Below are positions 1 through 8,565 of a DNA stretch of 64,000 bases, one piece after another (the first letter of the stretch is position 1; the number at the start of each line of letters is the position of its first letter). The notes under the pieces are model-generated. The model had not been told where the DNA came from, searched no databases, and saw only the letters and a list, made by a program, of their open reading frames with translations. This DNA comes from Micromonospora nigra (lineage in GTDB: Bacteria > Actinomycetota > Actinomycetes > Mycobacteriales > Micromonosporaceae), in the NCBI RefSeq assembly GCF_900091585.1, contig NZ_FMHT01000003.1:3091501-3155500 (forward strand). The letters are read 5' to 3'. The position numbers were made by a program, and so were the translations under genes.

Positions 1-319
1 CGGGTGGGCTCTGGGCCCAGGTGAGCGGCCCGGGTGGCAGCCGCCCGTCGACTGGTTTGTGCGCCGGGACGAAACCGACGCCGAGCGCGGTCGCCGCGAG
101 CGGGCCGAGGAGGAGACCGGTGACCGCCGGGGAGACGACGACGGTGGGCCGGGCCGGGCGGAACGGGGCGACGAGAGCGGGCCCCAGTTCGGCGAGTACC
201 TGCGGGTCGCGCCACCAGCCGGAGAGGTCGCTGACCAGGTGATCGGCTTCGGGGCCGGGGTCGATCCACCGGAACAGCTCGACGAGTCGTCCGCTCAGGT
301 CGGCGTACATGCCGACCAT
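1..319 (-). CDS. Phosphoribosyltransferase-like protein, N-terminal part
   Basis: The reading frame runs off the left edge of the window, so only about 106 residues are visible. The translation begins with an amphipathic helix rich in Leu, Arg and Trp. A hydrophobic beta-strand and loop follow (TVVVSPAVTGLLLGPLAA), then GVGFVPAHK. This arrangement matches the N-terminal half of adenine/xanthine-type phosphoribosyltransferases, which use PRPP to salvage bases. The PRPP-binding loop would lie beyond the edge and cannot be checked. Start is ATG at 319, or ATG at 310 three codons later. It is divergent from the phosphatase gene at 460 with a 140-base shared promoter region. Confidence 0.6.
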   Translation of the reverse strand, partial: MVGMYADLSGRLVELFRWIDPGPEADHLVSDLSGWWRDPQVLAELGPALVAPFRPARPTVVVSPAVTGLLLGPLAATALGVGFVPAHKPVDGRLPPGPLTWAQSPP

Positions 320-459
320 CCTGCGGCACCGTCCCGGCGCACGTGGAGACGGTCCTGCGCGCGTCGTCCTGTTCACCGGACCCGCAGCACATCGCCCTGT
401 TCTCAGGGCCCGGGGCACATCGTCGGGCCGGTTGATTCACGTGCTCACGTCAATCAGGC

Positions 460-1587
460 ATGCTGTCGGGTGTACGCACGCACTCCTTCCAGTCGGGCCA
501 CGGCCCACTGAGCCCCGGATCCCGCGCCGGCCTCGGCGCGGCCCTCGCCCTGCTCGCGCTCGTCTCCGCCGTGGAGCTGGCGGACGGGCGTGAGGCGAAC
601 TACATCGCCCTGATGGTGGCCGCGCCGTTCCTGGCGGCGGCGCTGGCGTCCTGGCGTGTGGTCCTCGGGGTGGGGGCCGCCGCTTCCGTGCTCGGTGCGG
701 CCTTCGCCTTCGTCGAGCCGGCCGTCTCGGTGTCCACGGCGGTCGCCGTGGCGGGGATCGCTCTCGGAACGGCCATCGCGGCGGCGGTGGCGGCGATGCG
801 CCAACGGCAGGCCGAGCAGATCGCCGAGTTGTCCAAGCTGGCGACGGTGGCCCAGCAGGCGGTGCTGCGTCCGCTCGGGCCTCGGGTCGGGACGCTCTCG
901 GTGGCCGGCCGGTACATCTCCTCGACGGCGACCGCCGAGATCGGTGGCGACCTGTACGAGGCGATCGACACCCCGTACGGCGTACGCATGATCATCGGTG
1001 ACGTGCGCGGGAAGGGGCTGGAGGCGGTCCGCCTGGCCAGCATCGTGCTCGGCTCCTACCGGCACGTGGCGTACGACCGGGCGGACCTGCGCGCGGTCGT
1101 CGCCGACCTGGACCGTGCGGTGGCCCGCAACGTGGGTGACGAGGACTTCGTGACCGCCGCGCTGGTCGAGGAGCGGGGCGGCACGCTGACCATCGTCAAC
1201 TGCGGGCACCCGTCGCCGCTGCTGATGCGTCGCGGTTCGGTGATCCCGCTGGACCCGCCCGCCCCCGCGCCGCCGCTGGGTTTCATGCCGGTGGTCCGTC
1301 CCCGGGTGGAGCGGCTGGAGCCCGGTGACCGGCTGCTGCTGTTCACCGACGGGCTCGGTGAGGCCCGCCGGGACGGCGAGTTCTTCCCCACCGCCGACCG
1401 GGCGTGGCGGCTGCTCGGGCACGGCACGGTCGCCGACGGCCTGGCGTCGCTGGAGACCGCCCTGGTGGAGTGGGTGCACGGCCGGCTGGACGACGACATC
1501 GCGCTGGTCCTGATGGAGTACACGGGATCTCCGGCCGCCACGCCCGCGGTGGTGCCGAGCTGGGAGGTCGGCGCGACGGAGGGGTGA
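460..1587 (+). CDS. Membrane-anchored SpoIIE/PP2C-type serine phosphatase
   Basis: This 375-residue protein has four likely membrane helices (about 24-41, 47-63, 66-84, 92-112), a short coiled linker, and a PPM/SpoIIE catalytic domain from about residue 145. The metal-binding motifs are visible: GGDLY at 162-166, GDVRGKG at 180-186, an NCGHP turn, TDGLGEA near 295 and DDIALV near 344. The family dephosphorylates phosphoserine or phosphothreonine, classically on anti-sigma-factor antagonists. No anti-sigma factor or antagonist gene is adjacent, so its target is unknown. No sensor domain (PAS or GAF) is seen, so any signal would come through the membrane segment. The ATG at 460 has only a weak ribosome site. 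Confidence 0.85.
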   Translation: MLSGVRTHSFQSGHGPLSPGSRAGLGAALALLALVSAVELADGREANYIALMVAAPFLAAALASWRVVLGVGAAASVLGAAFAFVEPAVSVSTAVAVAGIALGTAIAAAVAAMRQRQAEQIAELSKLATVAQQAVLRPLGPRVGTLSVAGRYISSTATAEIGGDLYEAIDTPYGVRMIIGDVRGKGLEAVRLASIVLGSYRHVAYDRADLRAVVADLDRAVARNVGDEDFVTAALVEERGGTLTIVNCGHPSPLLMRRGSVIPLDPPAPAPPLGFMPVVRPRVERLEPGDRLLLFTDGLGEARRDGEFFPTADRAWRLLGHGTVADGLASLETALVEWVHGRLDDDIALVLMEYTGSPAATPAVVPSWEVGATEG

Positions 1588-1659
1588 TCCATCCGGGTCC
1601 GTCCGGGTCCGTCCAGGTGTCGTAATCCCGAACCGCAGGTGTGTAATCGCTGTCACTTC

Positions 1660-1720
1660 CGCCAGTGGCTTGTCGCTGCCTACCCGTGAGTAATACAGTC
1701 AGGGTTACTGATCGGTAACA
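1660..1720 (+). promoter_or_regulatory. Probable promoter and TetR-like operator upstream of acyl-CoA dehydrogenase
   Basis: The 160-base gap after the phosphatase holds a TAATAC hexamer (1691-1696) that could serve as -10. An inverted repeat GTTAC-N6-GTAAC lies at 1704-1719, and a second overlapping pair AGTAA/TTACT at 1689-1693 and 1705-1709. Short dyads of this kind around the transcription start are typical of TetR-family repressors of fatty-acid genes. The regulator is not in the window. Upstream, two near-identical words containing AGGTGT and TAATC occur about 24 bases apart, beginning near 1614 and 1637. Confidence 0.45.
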
Positions 1721-1746
1721 CCTGTCCGGAAGCGGGGCCAGCGAGC

Positions 1747-3603
1747 ATGACCCACTACAAGAGCAACCTTCGGGACCTCGAGTTCAACCTGTTCGAGGTT
1801 TTCGGGGCGGACCGGACGTTCGGCCAGGAACCGTACACGGACCTGGACGTCGATACCGCCCGCAGCTTCCTCTCGGAGGTCGACCGCCTGGCCCGCGAGG
1901 ACCTCGCGGCCAGCTACACGGACAGCGACCGCAACCCGCCGGTCTTCGACCCGGCGACGCACACCGCGCCGCTGCCCGAGTCGTTCAAGAAGTCGTACCA
2001 GGCGTTCATGGATTCCGAGTTCTGGCGGCTGGACCTCCCCGAGGTCCTCGGCGGCACCAACGCTCCGCGGGCTCTCTGGTGGTCGCTCGCCGAGCTGGTG
2101 CTCGGCGCGAACGCCCCCGTCTGGATGTACGCCTCCGGCCCGTCCTTCGCGCACGTGCTGCACGTCGAGGGCACCGAGCAGCAGAAGAAGTGGGCCAAGC
2201 TGTTCATCGACAAGCAGTGGGGCTCCACCATGGTCCTCACCGAGCCGGACGCCGGCTCCGACGTCGGTGCCGGCCGCACCCGTGCCGTCCAGCAGCCGGA
2301 CGGCACCTGGCACATCGAGGGCGTCAAGCGCTTCATCACCTCGGGTGAGCACGACCTGAGCGACAACATCGTGCACTACGTGCTGGCGCGCCCGGTCGGC
2401 GTCGAGGGAGTGGGCGGGCCGGGCACCAAGGGCCTGTCGCTGTTCGTCGTGCCGAAGTTCCACTTCGACTCCGAGACCGGCGAGCTGGGCGAGCGCAACG
2501 GCGTCTACGCCACCAACGTCGAGCACAAGATGGGCCTGAAGGTCTCGAACACCTGCGAGGTGACCTTCGGCGAGCACGGCGTACCGGCCAAGGGCTGGCT
2601 GCTGGGCGAGAAGCACGACGGCATCCGCCAGATGTTCATGATCATCGAGTACGCCCGGATGATGGTCGGCACCAAGGCGATCGCCACGCTCTCCACCGGC
2701 TACCTGAACGCCCTGGAGTACGCGAAGAACCGGGTGCAGGGCGCCGACCTGATCCAGCAGGCCGACAAGACCGCCCCCCGGGTCACCATCACCCACCACC
2801 CGGACGTGCGCCGCTCGCTGCTGCTGCAGAAGTCGTACGCCGAGGGTCTGCGGGCGCTGGTCTGCTACACCGCCTCCTGGCAGGACAAGGTGGCCATGGC
2901 CGAGGCGGCCGGCGACGAGAAGGCCACCAAGCTGGCGAAGCGGGTCAACGACCTGCTGCTGCCGCTGGTGAAGGGCGTCGGCTCGGAGCGGGCGTACGAG
3001 CTGCTCGGTCACGAGTCGCTGCAGACCTACGGCGGCTCCGGCTTCCTCCAGGACTACCCGCTGGAGCAGTACGTCCGGGACGCCAAGATCGACACTCTGT
3101 ACGAGGGCACCACCGCGATCCAGAGCCTCGACCTGATCTTCCGGAAGATCGTTCGGGACAACGGCAAGGCACTGATGGCCGTGGCCGGCGAGATTCAGGA
3201 GTTCATCGCCACCGAGGCCGGCAACGGTCAGCTCAAGGAGGAGCGTCAGGCTCTCGGCAAGGCGCTCGCTGAGATCCAGACGATGGTCGGCGTGATGACC
3301 GGTTGGCTGGGCGAGGCGCAGGCCGGCGACGGCCGTGCCCTGTACAAGGTGGGCCTGGGCAGCCGCCGCTTCCTGCTGGCCCTCGGCGACGTCGTGGTCG
3401 GCTGGCTGCTGCAGAGGCAGGCCGACGTGGCACTGAAGGCTCTGGCGGGCGAGGTGTCCGCCGCCGACCGGGCCTTCTACACCGGCAAGGTGGCCGCCGC
3501 CCGGTTCTTCGCCCGTGAGGTGCTGCCCCGCCTCGGCGCCGACCGGCGGATCATCGAGGGTGCCGACCTCGACATCATGGACCTCCCGGAGGAGGCGTTC
3601 TGA
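1747..3603 (+). CDS. Acyl-CoA dehydrogenase, long FadE5-like form
   Basis: The product is 618 residues, longer than the usual 380-400, because it carries the extra N-terminal segment and C-terminal helical extension of the FadE5-like subfamily. These FAD enzymes introduce the alpha-beta double bond into acyl-CoA, the first step of beta-oxidation. Visible signatures are the FAD/substrate loop with [14 protein letters not shown], the FITSGEHD segment, [12 protein letters not shown] and the YEGTTAIQ motif, whose Glu (about residue 453) is the expected catalytic base. The start ATG follows the GCGAGC leader after the operator. The gene is monocistronic, with a strong hairpin 70 bases downstream. 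The acyl-chain range cannot be read from sequence. Confidence 0.92.
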   Translation: MTHYKSNLRDLEFNLFEVFGADRTFGQEPYTDLDVDTARSFLSEVDRLAREDLAASYTDSDRNPPVFDPATHTAPLPESFKKSYQAFMDSEFWRLDLPEVLGGTNAPRALWWSLAELVLGANAPVWMYASGPSFAHVLHVEGTEQQKKWAKLFIDKQWGSTMVLTEPDAGSDVGAGRTRAVQQPDGTWHIEGVKRFITSGEHDLSDNIVHYVLARPVGVEGVGGPGTKGLSLFVVPKFHFDSETGELGERNGVYATNVEHKMGLKVSNTCEVTFGEHGVPAKGWLLGEKHDGIRQMFMIIEYARMMVGTKAIATLSTGYLNALEYAKNRVQGADLIQQADKTAPRVTITHHPDVRRSLLLQKSYAEGLRALVCYTASWQDKVAMAEAAGDEKATKLAKRVNDLLLPLVKGVGSERAYELLGHESLQTYGGSGFLQDYPLEQYVRDAKIDTLYEGTTAIQSLDLIFRKIVRDNGKALMAVAGEIQEFIATEAGNGQLKEERQALGKALAEIQTMVGVMTGWLGEAQAGDGRALYKVGLGSRRFLLALGDVVVGWLLQRQADVALKALAGEVSAADRAFYTGKVAAARFFAREVLPRLGADRRIIEGADLDIMDLPEEAF

Positions 3604-3669
3604 GTAACCCCGTACCGCTTCGTGCGGTTGGGGTGACCCCGGATGTCCTCGGGGCGTGAGCTGGTCGTG

Positions 3670-3699
3670 ACGGCCGGCGGGTGGTGACCCGCCGGCCGT
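3670..3699 (+). terminator. Hairpin terminator after the acyl-CoA dehydrogenase
   Basis: A perfect 13-base-pair stem with a GGTG loop (arms 3670-3682 and 3687-3699) ends just before the next gene region. There is no T-tract, as is common in this GC range. A weaker imperfect hairpin lies closer to the stop codon, at about 3606-3634. Confidence 0.6.
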
Positions 3700-3920
3700 T
3701 GGCGACCCCGCTCCGAGCCGAGTTCGGCATCGACGGCGGGGCGCAGTCGACGACCAGCTCCACTCGAGTGCGGTGGTCCGGATCCGCTGCGGACGCCAGC
3801 AGGCGGAGGCTGGCCGCGATTGGGGTCGGCCCGCCGGGTAGGTGGTGCCGTTGGCGGGTAACCGTCGCGGGACCACGTCAGGGAACGCCCAGAGCCACCG
3901 CACGGGGGAGTGCAGCGCAC

Positions 3921-4190
3921 ATGGGCATTGGTAGCGGGATCTTCCTGATCGCGATCGGCGCGATCCTGACCTTCGCCATCAGAGCCAACGTCTGGTGGAT
4001 CGATCTGCGCGCGGTCGGCTGGGTCTTCATTCTGGCCGGGCTGGCCGTCCTGCTCACCACGCTCTGGTTCTGGCAGGATCGCCGCAAACGGGCCAGGACC
4101 CTCATCGTGGAGGAGAACCGGCTGTCGCATCCGACGGCGATGATGCCACCGCCGCCGGACCCGCCGCCGCCCACCGGGCCGCCCAACTGA
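3921..4190 (+). CDS. DUF6458 family small membrane protein (copy 1)
   Basis: This 89-residue protein begins MGIGSGIFLIAIGAILTFA and has two membrane helices (about 5-20 and 32-52) separated by a short segment containing VWWIDLRAVGW. A basic stretch and a proline-rich tail with PPPPDPPPP follow. The pattern matches DUF6458, a small two-helix family common in actinobacteria with no known function. ATG at 3921 is preferred because the family consensus starts here and GGGGGAG lies upstream. A second copy sits at 4938, beyond the SixA gene. The two differ mainly in the tail, which is proline-rich here and charged in the other. Confidence 0.8.
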   Translation: MGIGSGIFLIAIGAILTFAIRANVWWIDLRAVGWVFILAGLAVLLTTLWFWQDRRKRARTLIVEENRLSHPTAMMPPPPDPPPPTGPPN

Positions 4191-4282
4191 CCGACCACGG
4201 CACAGGGCCGGTCGTTGAAGCCCCCACTCGTCCATCCGCCACCGCACTCACCACCGGCCGTGCCACCACGGGCACGGGCGGC

Positions 4283-4822
4283 TCAGCCGCGGGCGGTGTG
4301 CCGCACGTCGATCGGGGCCGTCGCCCGTCCCAACTCCGACCAGGCCACGGTGGGGTGGTGCACCACGATGTCGCTGGTGCGCAGCCCGTCCGGATCGGCC
4401 CGCTGCGGAGCCAGCAGCGCCGAAAGCAGCGAGATGCCCGGGTTGTGCGCCACCAGTAGCACCGTGCGGGCGCAAGGGTCGACCCGCCGCACCAGCTCCA
4501 GCAGATCCTCCGGATGCGCCTCGTACGCGTCCTTCTCGTACCGCACCACCGGCGTGGGACCGGCCGTTCCGCCCTCCGCCCGTACGCCGGTCATGCCCGT
4601 CTCCACCTGGTGCCAGGTCTGCCGCGTGCGCAGCGCCACCGAACAGAGCACCACGTCGGGCAGCAGCTCGTGGCGGGCCAGCCAGGCGCCGGCGGCCGTC
4701 GCGTCCACACGCCCCCGCGCCGCCAGAGGTCGATCCACGTCCGGCCCGTCGCCGTGGGGCGGCTCGGCCTTCGCGTGTCGCAGCAGCACCAGTGCCCGTC
4801 GTTCCTCCCCAGTGTCCGTCAT
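4283..4822 (-). CDS. SixA-like phosphohistidine phosphatase
   Basis: A 179-residue histidine phosphatase superfamily member. The RHA signature (RHG variant; Arg15, His16) supplies the nucleophile, Arg65 lies in the ALRTRQT segment, and the second catalytic His is His126 in VAHNPG. The family includes SixA, which removes phosphate from His of HPt domains and phosphotransferase proteins, but small actinobacterial members may act on other phosphoesters. The gene is convergent with the DUF6458 gene at 3921 and divergent from the DUF6458 gene at 4938. Start ATG at 4822. Confidence 0.85.
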   Translation of the reverse strand: MTDTGEERRALVLLRHAKAEPPHGDGPDVDRPLAARGRVDATAAGAWLARHELLPDVVLCSVALRTRQTWHQVETGMTGVRAEGGTAGPTPVVRYEKDAYEAHPEDLLELVRRVDPCARTVLLVAHNPGISLLSALLAPQRADPDGLRTSDIVVHHPTVAWSELGRATAPIDVRHTARG

Positions 4823-4937
4823 GCCACCAGCTTGCCCGATTGGCGATCACCGTGCCCGGGTATGTCGATGCGTGCCGCACCCTCATCCATGGCCGCGGCG
4901 GAGTGCAACGCCAGCGGAGAGCCGAGGAGACGACGAG

Positions 4938-5219
4938 ATGGGCATTGGTGGCAGCATCTTCCTGATCGCGGTTGGTGCGATCTTCGCGTTCGCCGTGGAG
5001 GCGGATGTGGGCTGGCTCAACCTGAGCGTCGTCGGCTGGGTGCTGATGCTCGCCGGGGTCGCCGGCCTGCTCGTGACCCTCTACTTCTGGAACTCGCGTC
5101 GCCACACCGTGGCCACCGTCCGCGAGGAGCGGGTCATCGACGACCGGGCCGTGCCGGTCCGGGACGACCGCGTCGTACGGGAGCACCGCGAGGTGCGGCG
5201 TCCCGGCCGCACCGTCTGA
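4938..5219 (+). CDS. DUF6458 family small membrane protein (copy 2)
   Basis: A 93-residue paralogue of the protein at 3921, with the same opening (MGIGGSIFLIAVGAI), two membrane helices and the LNLSVVGW linker. The tail is highly charged, with repeated Arg/Asp/Val words such as RVIDDRAV and PVRDDRVV, instead of proline-rich. ATG at 4938 is supported by a GAGGAG box upstream and by alignment with copy 1. A perfect hairpin terminator follows at 5232. Function is unknown. Confidence 0.8.
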   Translation: MGIGGSIFLIAVGAIFAFAVEADVGWLNLSVVGWVLMLAGVAGLLVTLYFWNSRRHTVATVREERVIDDRAVPVRDDRVVREHREVRRPGRTV

Positions 5220-5231
5220 CCCCCGCCGACC

Positions 5232-5267
5232 CGTGCCGGGGCCCGCGACGTGGCGGGCCCCGGCACG
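5232..5267. terminator. Bidirectional hairpin terminator
   Basis: A perfect 15-base-pair GC stem with a 6-base loop (arms 5232-5246 and 5253-5267) lies between the convergent DUF6458 and hemolysin III genes and would end transcription from both sides. Confidence 0.7.
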
Positions 5268-5274
5268 TGACCGT

Positions 5275-5952
5275 TCAGGCGAACAGGGCGAAGTAGATCG
5301 CGATGTGGTGGCACAGGGCCGCCACCAGGGTGCAGGCGTGGAAGAACTCGTGGTGGCCGAAGACCGTCGGCCACGGGTTGGGTCGGCGTAGCGCGTAGAA
5401 GACCGCGCCGACGCTGTAGATCGCACCCCCGACGGCGAGCAGCACCAGCGCGGTGACGCCGCCCTCGCGCAGGATGTCCGGCAGCATCGCGACCGACACC
5501 CAGCCGAGCGCCAGGTACAGCGGCGCGGACACCCAACGCGGGGCGTGCGGCCACACCAGTTTGACCGCGACCCCGCCCAGCGCGCCGCCCCAGACCAGCG
5601 ACAGCATGACGACGGCCGCCCGTTCGTCGAGCAGCAGCACGCAGAACGGGGTGTACGTGCCCGCGATGAAGACGAAGATCATCGAATGATCCATGCGGCG
5701 CATGATCTGGTAGCCGCGCTCGGTCCAGACGCGACGATGGTAGAGGGCGCTGGTGCCGAACAGACCACAGACGGTCAGGCTGTAGACGAGGCAGCTCACC
5801 AGGGGTGCCCAGCCGGGCCGGGTGGCGGCGATCGCGGACAGCACGATCCCGGCGACCACGGCGACGAAGAAGGCGTACGTGTGCAGCCAGCCGCGCATCC
5901 GGGGTTTACCGATGTCGACCGGCTTGAGCCGAAGCGGTGCGGAGGTGGTCAC
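5275..5952 (-). CDS. Hemolysin III / PAQR-family membrane protein
   Basis: The 225-residue protein has seven predicted membrane helices and the conserved polar residues of the PAQR/HlyIII superfamily: SALYHRR near the second helix, MDHSMIF, and the C-terminal FGHHEFFHACTL and CHHIAIYF clusters. These His and Asp residues are thought to bind zinc and support hydrolase-like chemistry on lipids. Bacterial members (TrhA) have been linked to membrane energetics rather than true haemolysis. The GTG start at 5952 lies just downstream of a TAGCCT -10-like box on the minus strand, so the transcript may be leaderless. Confidence 0.85.
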   Translation of the reverse strand: MTTSAPLRLKPVDIGKPRMRGWLHTYAFFVAVVAGIVLSAIAATRPGWAPLVSCLVYSLTVCGLFGTSALYHRRVWTERGYQIMRRMDHSMIFVFIAGTYTPFCVLLLDERAAVVMLSLVWGGALGGVAVKLVWPHAPRWVSAPLYLALGWVSVAMLPDILREGGVTALVLLAVGGAIYSVGAVFYALRRPNPWPTVFGHHEFFHACTLVAALCHHIAIYFALFA

Positions 5953-6060
5953 TCCCTCAGGCTACGGCACCGTAGGTTACTTCTGGGTAGTGCCACCCGT
6001 CACGTGTCATGACGGGCCGGGGAATCCGGGGGCACCAGAACCGTACGCAAGGATGGCGGG

Positions 6061-6876
6061 ATGCGGATCCGACCCGTCGGCGCCCACGCCCTCCTGCTCG
6101 ACCTCGCCCCGGCACCAGACGACCCCGTCCCCGCCCCCGACCGCGACTCCGCCCCCGACCACGCCCCGGCAGCCGGCAGCTCTGACGCCGCCCCCGACCG
6201 CGCCCCGGCAGCCGGCGGCTCTGACGCCGACGCCGACTCCGTCCCGGCAGCCGGTGGCCCCGACCTCGCCGACCGGGTCGAAGCCTGGCGGGCCGAGCTG
6301 TGGCGACGCCGCGAGAACGGCGAACTGACCGCCGAGGAGATCGTTCCCGCCGCCGCGACCGTCCTGCTCGACGGTGTACCCGACCCCGCCGGTACGGCCG
6401 CCCGGATCGTCCGCTGGACGCCCGCCGCCACCACGGCCACCGCCCAGTGGACGCCCACCACGGCCGCCGCCCGATCGACGTCCACCACGGCCGCCGTCCG
6501 CACCGTCGACGTTCCCGTCACCTACGACGGGGAGGACCTGCCCCTCGTCGCCGGCCACTGGGGCGTGGACGTGCCGACCGTCGTGCACCGCCTCGCCACC
6601 ACCTCCTTCCGGGTGGCCTTCTGCGGCTTCGCTCCCGGCTTCGCGTACCTGACCGGGCTGCCCGCCACCCTCACCGTGCCCCGGCTGGCCACCCCCCGGC
6701 CCCGGGTGCCGGCGGGTGCCGTCGCCCTGGCCGGCCCGTACGCCGGCATCTACCCCACCGCCTCACCCGGTGGGTGGCTGCTGGTCGGTCGGACCGGGCT
6801 GACCCTGTTCGACGTGCACGCCGACCCACCCGCCCGGCTCGCCCCCGGCACCCGCGTCCACCTGGTGCCGGCGTGA
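6061..6876 (+). CDS. pxpB: 5-oxoprolinase subunit PxpB with two low-complexity insertions
   Basis: The product resembles PxpB (KipI family), which with PxpA and PxpC cleaves 5-oxo-L-proline to glutamate using ATP. The conserved C-terminal half is clear: VPVTYDGEDLP, GFAPGFAYL (189-197), TPRPRVPAGAVA and PTASPGGWLLVGRT. At 271 residues it is longer than the usual 210-230. An Ala/Pro/Asp-rich stretch at about 17-66 is built from 39-base tandem repeats, and a Thr/Ala-rich stretch lies at about 117-147. Both fall where loops are expected. The stop overlaps the pxpC start by four bases, so the subunits are probably co-translated. Confidence 0.88.
   Translation: MRIRPVGAHALLLDLAPAPDDPVPAPDRDSAPDHAPAAGSSDAAPDRAPAAGGSDADADSVPAAGGPDLADRVEAWRAELWRRRENGELTAEEIVPAAATVLLDGVPDPAGTAARIVRWTPAATTATAQWTPTTAAARSTSTTAAVRTVDVPVTYDGEDLPLVAGHWGVDVPTVVHRLATTSFRVAFCGFAPGFAYLTGLPATLTVPRLATPRPRVPAGAVALAGPYAGIYPTASPGGWLLVGRTGLTLFDVHADPPARLAPGTRVHLVPA
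6164..6265 (+). repeat. Tandem repeat of 39 bases inside pxpB
   Basis: Nearly identical units start at 6164 and 6203, with a partial third at 6242. Each encodes about 13 residues containing PAAGGSD or PAAGSSD. The repeat keeps the reading frame and accounts for most of the N-terminal insertion of PxpB. Confidence 0.8.
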
Positions 6877-7808
6877 CCGGGCCGGGCCACCACCGCCCGC
6901 CCTGTCACCGCCTCCACGGCCCGGACACCCGCACGCCGGCCCGGGTCGTCGAGGTGCTCCGGGCCGGGGCGCTCACCACCGTGCAGGACCTCGGCCGGCC
7001 CGGCTGGGCGCACCTCGGGGTGCCCCGCTCCGGCGCGCTCGACCCGGCCGCCCTGCGGCTGGCCAACCGACTCGTCGGCAACGCCGAGGCCGCCGCCGGC
7101 CTGGAAACCACCCTGACGGGCTGCGACCTGCGGTTCGTCCGCGCCACCACGGTCGCGGTGACCGGAGCGGACGCCGCCGTCCTGGTCACGGTGCCGCACG
7201 GCCCCGGTCGAGCCGCAGACGTGGGCCGGCCGCTGTCCGTACCCGCCGGGGCGGTGGTGCGGATCGGCCCACCCCGCGTCGGCCTGCGGAACTGGATCGC
7301 CGTGGGCGGGGGGATAACGGTCCCGCCCGTGCTGGGCAGCCGCGCCACCGACACCCTCTCCGGGCTCGGCCCCCCGCCACTACGGGACGGGGACCGCCTC
7401 CCGCTCGGCGACCCGGCCGGCGCACCGGCCCCGGTCGACGTCACCGTGCCCACCCCGCTGCCCGGGGAACTGCGCCTGGCGCTTCGCCTCGGCCCTCGGC
7501 ACGACTGGTTCACGGCCGCCGCTCTCGACCGGCTGTTCGCCGAGGCGTACACGGTGAGCCCGCTGAGCAACCGGGTCGGCGCGCGCCTGTTCGGCACGCC
7601 GCTGCCCCGCGCGGTGGCCGGGGAACTGCCCAGCGAGGGGTTGGTGCTGGGCGCGGTGCAGGTGCCGGCGGACGGCCAACCGCTCGTCTTCCTCGCCGAC
7701 CATCCGACCACCGGCGGGTACCCCGTCGTGGGGGTGGTGGACGACGTGACCGCGCTCGCGCAGGCCCGTCCGGGCACTACGGTGAGGTTCCATGGACCTC
7801 AACGCTGA
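6873..7808 (+). CDS. pxpC: 5-oxoprolinase subunit PxpC (biotin-dependent carboxyltransferase-like)
   Basis: This 311-residue protein matches PxpC/KipA: TTVQDLGRPGWAHLGVPRSGALD near the N-terminus, the GGGITVPPVLGSRATDT segment, SPLSNRVGARL and GLVLGAVQVPADGQP. The fold is shared with urea-amidolyase carboxyltransferase domains, but here it works with PxpB and PxpA in ATP-dependent 5-oxoproline hydrolysis. GTG at 6873 is the best start: it overlaps the pxpB stop (GTGA), and no good start lies nearer the conserved region. About 20 poorly conserved residues precede the family start. The end overlaps pxpA by 17 bases. Confidence 0.88.
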   Translation: MTGPGHHRPPCHRLHGPDTRTPARVVEVLRAGALTTVQDLGRPGWAHLGVPRSGALDPAALRLANRLVGNAEAAAGLETTLTGCDLRFVRATTVAVTGADAAVLVTVPHGPGRAADVGRPLSVPAGAVVRIGPPRVGLRNWIAVGGGITVPPVLGSRATDTLSGLGPPPLRDGDRLPLGDPAGAPAPVDVTVPTPLPGELRLALRLGPRHDWFTAAALDRLFAEAYTVSPLSNRVGARLFGTPLPRAVAGELPSEGLVLGAVQVPADGQPLVFLADHPTTGGYPVVGVVDDVTALAQARPGTTVRFHGPQR

Positions 7809-8544
7809 TCTCGGTGAGGGATTCGGCATCTGGCGGCTCGGCGACGACGAGGCGCTGCTCGACCTGGTCACCTCCGCCAACGTCGCCTGCGGCTTCCACG
7901 CCGGCGACGCGGCCACCATGCGCCGGGTCTGCGCCGCCGCCGTCGAACGCCGGGTCGCCGTCGGGGCCCAGGTCGGCTATCGGGACCTGGCCGGCTTCGG
8001 CCGGCGGCACATCGCGTACGAGTTCGCCGAACTACGCGACGAGGTGATCTACCAGCTCGGCGCGCTGGACGTCTTCTGCCGCCTGTTCCGCACCCGCGTC
8101 CGCTACCTGAAGCCGCACGGCGCGCTCTACCACGCCGCCGCCTGCGACGAGGTGCAGGCGGCGGCGCTGATCGCCGCCGTCAAGGACGTCGACGACGAGT
8201 TGCCCCTGCTGTGCCCGCCCGGATCGGTGCTCGCCCAGCTCGCCCAGGGTGCGGGCCTGCGGGTGGTCGCCGAGGGCTTCGCCGACCGTGGCTACCTGCC
8301 CAGCGGCGCACTGGTGCCCCGCAACGCCCCCGGGGCGCTGCTCACCGACCCGGAGGAGATCGCCCAGCGGGCCGTACGGATGGCGACCGACCGGACGGTG
8401 GTCGCGGTCGACGGCACCGTCGTCCCGTGCGTGGTCGAGTCGATCTGCCTGCACGGCGACACCCCCGGCGCGGTCCGCTCCGCCGAACTGGTCCGCGCCG
8501 CCCTCCTCGACGCGGGCGTGGTTCCCCGCCCCTTCACGGACTGA
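7792..8544 (+). CDS. pxpA: 5-oxoprolinase subunit PxpA (LamB/YcsF family)
   Basis: A 250-residue protein of normal length for the LamB/YcsF family. It opens MDLNADLGEGFGIW and contains ANVACGFHAGD and RYLKPHGALYH, the His/Asp-rich motifs of the catalytic subunit that hydrolyses the activated 5-oxoproline ring. It is the last gene of the pxpB-pxpC-pxpA unit, which lets the cell recover glutamate from the 5-oxoproline that forms spontaneously from glutamine and from peptides. The next gene is convergent, ending only about 20 bases away when its frameshift is corrected. Confidence 0.92.
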   Translation: MDLNADLGEGFGIWRLGDDEALLDLVTSANVACGFHAGDAATMRRVCAAAVERRVAVGAQVGYRDLAGFGRRHIAYEFAELRDEVIYQLGALDVFCRLFRTRVRYLKPHGALYHAAACDEVQAAALIAAVKDVDDELPLLCPPGSVLAQLAQGAGLRVVAEGFADRGYLPSGALVPRNAPGALLTDPEEIAQRAVRMATDRTVVAVDGTVVPCVVESICLHGDTPGAVRSAELVRAALLDAGVVPRPFTD

Positions 8545-8565
8545 CCATCCGGCCGACCGGGCCGG

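Noticed and set aside
1705..3903. Long minus-strand frame of 732 codons antisense to the acyl-CoA dehydrogenase
   Set aside because: It is the mirror of a well-supported gene. Its translation is Leu/Val/Gly/Arg-rich without motifs, as expected from high GC3 coding sequence.
8292..8565. Extension of the NHL protein through pxpA
   Set aside because: The extension is antisense to the conserved PxpA end and has no homologous character; the frameshift explains it.
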